Both the position numbers and the translations under genes were made by a program. DNA of 9,470 nt, taken from the NCBI GenBank assembly GCA_023133395.1, contig JAGLWO010000628.1:1-9470 (forward strand), read 5' to 3'. The notes below the pieces were generated by a model. The model searched no databases, was not told the DNA's origin, and saw only the letters and a program-made list of their open reading frames with translations. Source of the DNA: Candidatus Cloacimonadota bacterium. GTDB lineage: Bacteria; Cloacimonadota; Cloacimonadia; Cloacimonadales; TCS61. Of the stretch, positions 7,026 to 9,470 are shown piece after piece. Every line of letters begins with the position of its first letter. The first letter of the stretch is position 1.

Positions 7026-7032
7026 TGTCAAA
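7026..7032 (-). promoter_or_regulatory. Possible -35-like element, TTTGACA, upstream of the repeat-protein gene
   Basis: TTTGACA on the minus strand, about 50 bp before the ATT start, inside the 89-bp gap after the HhH gene. At 17 bp the matching -10 window reads TAATTT, a weak match. It suggests the repeat-protein gene may be transcribed on its own. Confidence 0.3.
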
Positions 7033-7065
7033 TAATTTGATTCAAAAACTAATTAATGTTTGTTT

Positions 7066-8868
7066 TCAAAACCTGCTCACCACCTGCAGATATAATCTCA
7101 TTTTATCTTTCGAATACCAGTGGTCCGAAACTTTGAACTGGAGTTCCATATTTTCCAGTAGATTGTATTTAACCAACATATAAGAATAAATACCATCACC
7201 TTGCAAAATGGAATTCTGCATTATACCGTCAACATTACTTTCGTACATATAATGCAGTACATCAGAATGATAGACTGCTATTTGAGCAATTATTTCAAAA
7301 TCTTCAATAATCCACTTCAGTTGTTCGTAAGCTAATATTCCCTTTTCATATATCTTTTCATTTTGCAGGTATTCAGCTACCAGTTCACATCTGGTTTTAA
7401 GACAAATATTTCCAAGCATCTGCCACCAGTCAACACGCAGGATAGTGCGGTCGAAATCACGGATTTTTGCATGGTCCAGGCTGATGTATTTTTCTTTGCT
7501 TTTGTGCTGTAGAGTCACGCGCAGGCTGTTTGTTTTGAAGTGAGTTTCAAGCTGAATGAACTGCTCTGAGCCAACAGTCGGCATTTTTTCAAAGTATCTT
7601 GTTTCCGGGAAATTCCAGACATCAAAGTAACAGTTTATCTTGGTGCGTTTAAAGGGTAGAAGAGTTATTCCATAATACAATCCCACTTCGTCATCGAACC
7701 TGCTCTGAGTGGAAAAGGGATTTCCATGCCAGGTGGGGAAGTTCTTTTCATAATATCGGAAGAGTAAAAGATGCCTGAATTGGTTTTCACCGAATTTTGT
7801 ACCGATAACTCCAGCAAATTTATCATCTGCAAAAGCGATCTCACCAAAACTCGGAAAATTATCTCTATTTAAGATGAAATTTGCACTGAAAGCCTGGTAT
7901 TTATTGCTCCAATCAGGGTTTTTAAATTCGTGATCAAATTCAAATTGGGAGAAATTAACACCAAAAGAATTAGTCCCAAAATTAAAGTTCAACGCTGTTC
8001 CTAAAATGGTTTCCTTGACATTATCCTTTTTATCTTCATCGAGATGTAAACCACTTTGATTGAAGGAAGTGATTTTGTTATCGCTTAAATTGGCGCTGAG
8101 TTTGGTGGAAGAAAAGAAGGGAATAATACTGAAATTTCTGTAATTACACTGTACAGTTCCGCCCTCGAGTTCCCAGATCTCATAGGAGCTTGTATATGGT
8201 TTTATGGGAAAGGATTTTTTAACTGGAGTAGAAGTGGCAGCTCCACTTTTGGACATCCCGAGTTTGGGAGCAAAGATAATCCCCTGACCGAAAGCCAATC
8301 GGTATTTTCCAAGTACGGTGTGTTTTATAAATGAGTTACTTTTATATTCAACAAAATAAGAATAGAAATCGATCGGGTCGGTCTCTCCTTCATCTTTCTG
8401 GGTAAGAATTCCGAGCTTGAGGTCTTTGTATCCGCAGATGGTTCTCTGATAATATTTGAGGGTGGATTCAAAGTTGTCTTTGCTTTCACTATATTCTCCG
8501 CGAGTCCTCTGGTTCAGTTTGAGCCCGGGTTTTTCTCTAAAAACAATGTAATCTTTAATTTTCGAAATTGTGATCTCATTTATGCCAATATTGCGCAATT
8601 CTTTCCAGCCAGAGATCGGTTTTGTGTTCCTTGCTTTGATTATCTTTCCAATATCGAGTTCGGAAAGCCAGGGTAACTGTGTTAGTTCTATACTGGAGGC
8701 GTTGTTGATATTTAAAGGCAATTGTCTAAGACTCATAAGCGTTTCACTGAGTTCGGTGGGATGATATGTTCCGTCCTCTAAAGATAATATCGTTTCTTCG
8801 GCATCTTGGGCCAAAAGGAAGGTGAAAATAATAATAAATGCTAAAACTACTTTAATCTTTAATAGCAT
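7066..8868 (-). CDS. Helix-hairpin-helix (ComEA-like) outer-membrane beta-barrel protein
   Basis: 600 residues from ATG at 8868. A start at 8931 is in frame, but it would place 21 extra residues before an otherwise clean signal peptide. Residues 1-20 are that signal peptide (KIKVVLAFIIIF, cleavage before Q21 in LLAQ). Residues about 50-110 form paired helix-hairpin-helix motifs of the ComEA type: LNINNASSIELTQLPWLSE, then IIKAR, WKELRNIGI and ISKIKDYIVF. The remaining ~480 residues alternate aromatic and polar residues as in a beta-barrel, and the protein ends in VVSRF, a terminal Phe typical of outer-membrane proteins. ComEA-type HhH domains bind DNA without sequence preference, so a role in DNA at the cell surface is possible but unproven. 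Similar HhH/barrel proteins occur in Bacteroidota-like genomes. No clear ribosome-binding site; the start overlaps the preceding gene, suggesting translational coupling. Confidence 0.8.
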   Translation of the reverse strand: MLLKIKVVLAFIIIFTFLLAQDAEETILSLEDGTYHPTELSETLMSLRQLPLNINNASSIELTQLPWLSELDIGKIIKARNTKPISGWKELRNIGINEITISKIKDYIVFREKPGLKLNQRTRGEYSESKDNFESTLKYYQRTICGYKDLKLGILTQKDEGETDPIDFYSYFVEYKSNSFIKHTVLGKYRLAFGQGIIFAPKLGMSKSGAATSTPVKKSFPIKPYTSSYEIWELEGGTVQCNYRNFSIIPFFSSTKLSANLSDNKITSFNQSGLHLDEDKKDNVKETILGTALNFNFGTNSFGVNFSQFEFDHEFKNPDWSNKYQAFSANFILNRDNFPSFGEIAFADDKFAGVIGTKFGENQFRHLLLFRYYEKNFPTWHGNPFSTQSRFDDEVGLYYGITLLPFKRTKINCYFDVWNFPETRYFEKMPTVGSEQFIQLETHFKTNSLRVTLQHKSKEKYISLDHAKIRDFDRTILRVDWWQMLGNICLKTRCELVAEYLQNEKIYEKGILAYEQLKWIIEDFEIIAQIAVYHSDVLHYMYESNVDGIMQNSILQGDGIYSYMLVKYNLLENMELQFKVSDHWYSKDKMRLYLQVVSRF

Positions 8869-9470
8869 AACCAATCGAAATATAATGCGTGAGATCCAGA
8901 TATTGATGGGTTCTAATACTATAGACCACATTCATTTTTGAAATATTAAATACAATTCCAATTCCCAGTCTATCCGGCTCATATTGGTAACTTACAAGTA
9001 TGGACATCATTTTGAAAATATCATATCTACTGGCAAATTTGAAAGAGAAATCAAAGTCATCTTCTTTTTCAAACCCCAGGGCAAATTTACTGTCTTCCGA
9101 TATTTCAAATGAAGTCTCCCACAGGTAAACAACAGGTAATTTAGCGTCCAAAAAGGAAGATTGAGAAACATTTCTGATCGATAATCCTGTAGTGATATTT
9201 TTATTTTTCCAGCTAAATCCCCAATCAACAATTAAGGAGCTATCTTTATGATAATTTTCTACTTTATTATATAGATACCGTAATCCGAGACCAATAGAAT
9301 AAAATCTGTGTTTATAGCTCAATCCAAGGTTGCTGATGCTTTCTTTATAAAGGGGATGGTCAATTATTGAGTTTCCTAGGTAAAAACCCAAATCTTTGTA
9401 AGGCAACCCGGAGTGTAAGTTATAGAAAGGAATATCCTTTATCCTGAAAAGATAGGTGGCTGATGTTTCC
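8852..9470 (-). CDS. PorV/PorQ-like outer-membrane barrel, C-terminal 205 residues
   Basis: The frame is open to the right edge, so the N-terminus is missing; a TTG at 9406 is internal and not a start. The visible part is a chain of short amphipathic strands (LGLSYKHRFYSIGLGLRY, IVDWGFSWK, ITTGLSIRNVS, MSILVSYQYEPDRLGIGI) typical of outer-membrane barrels. It ends with YSIRTHQYLDLTHYISIGY, which matches the H-x-x-L-x-x-TH-x-x-S pattern seen at the end of PorV/PorQ/UPF0164-like proteins. PorV acts in type IX secretion, shuttling cargo at the outer membrane; whether this paralogue does so is unknown. It overlaps the HhH gene by 17 nt, so the two are surely co-transcribed. Barrel call is firm; the PorV/PorQ link is from pattern memory. 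Confidence 0.7.
   Translation of the reverse strand, partial: ETSATYLFRIKDIPFYNLHSGLPYKDLGFYLGNSIIDHPLYKESISNLGLSYKHRFYSIGLGLRYLYNKVENYHKDSSLIVDWGFSWKNKNITTGLSIRNVSQSSFLDAKLPVVYLWETSFEISEDSKFALGFEKEDDFDFSFKFASRYDIFKMMSILVSYQYEPDRLGIGIVFNISKMNVVYSIRTHQYLDLTHYISIGYAIKD

Noticed and set aside
7036..7046. TTTGATTCAAA palindrome downstream of the HhH gene, as a terminator
   Set aside because: Stem of 4-5 A-T-rich pairs with almost no loop and no T-run; expected by chance here.
8869..8931. Longer N-terminus for the HhH protein, starting at 8931
   Set aside because: It adds 21 residues ahead of a clean signal peptide and increases the overlap with the preceding gene to 80 nt.
1..9470. CRISPR arrays, tRNA or rRNA genes, transposases, integrase attachment sites
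   Set aside because: Both strands were scanned by eye; no regularly spaced identical repeats, cloverleaf, or transposase/integrase motif was found.

Overview
The window looks like chromosomal DNA of a low-GC, Gram-negative bacterium of the FCB superphylum, with Candidatus Cloacimonadota or a close relative as my best guess. The evidence is a gingipain-type (C25) secreted protease, signal peptides ending in LLAQ or FTQQ style, a PorV/PorQ-like outer-membrane barrel and a helix-hairpin-helix/barrel protein. The assignment rests on family style, not on a marker gene.

Layout. (1) 1-1423, minus strand: the N-terminal 474 residues of a C25 protease precursor, cut by the window edge just before its catalytic residues. 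Its leader carries two GC-rich hairpins. (2) 1424-1763: an AT-rich divergent intergenic region. (3) 1764-3648, plus strand: a very AT-rich cassette made of a possible 24-residue hydrophobic peptide, an HNH nuclease with an unassigned C-terminal domain, and a small membrane-anchored helical protein. (4) 3795-6263, plus strand: an 822-residue protein with a zinc ribbon, one membrane segment, a conserved-looking core of higher GC, a coiled coil and a C-terminal domain. (5) 6260-6976, minus strand: a secreted protein made largely of six 26-28-residue repeats; its best start is an ATT codon behind a strong ribosome-binding site. (6) 7066-8868 and 8852-9470, minus strand: two overlapping genes for outer-membrane proteins, a ComEA-like HhH/beta-barrel protein and a PorV/PorQ-like barrel that runs off the right edge.

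How they fit. The minus-strand genes form an envelope and secretion background. The plus-strand block from 1764 to 6263 interrupts it. Its first part (possible micro-peptide, nuclease, membrane partner) has the shape of a small nuclease-effector module of the kind found in defence loci. That function is inference from the HNH domain, gene order and base composition. The 822-residue protein lies 146 bp further on and need not belong to the same unit.
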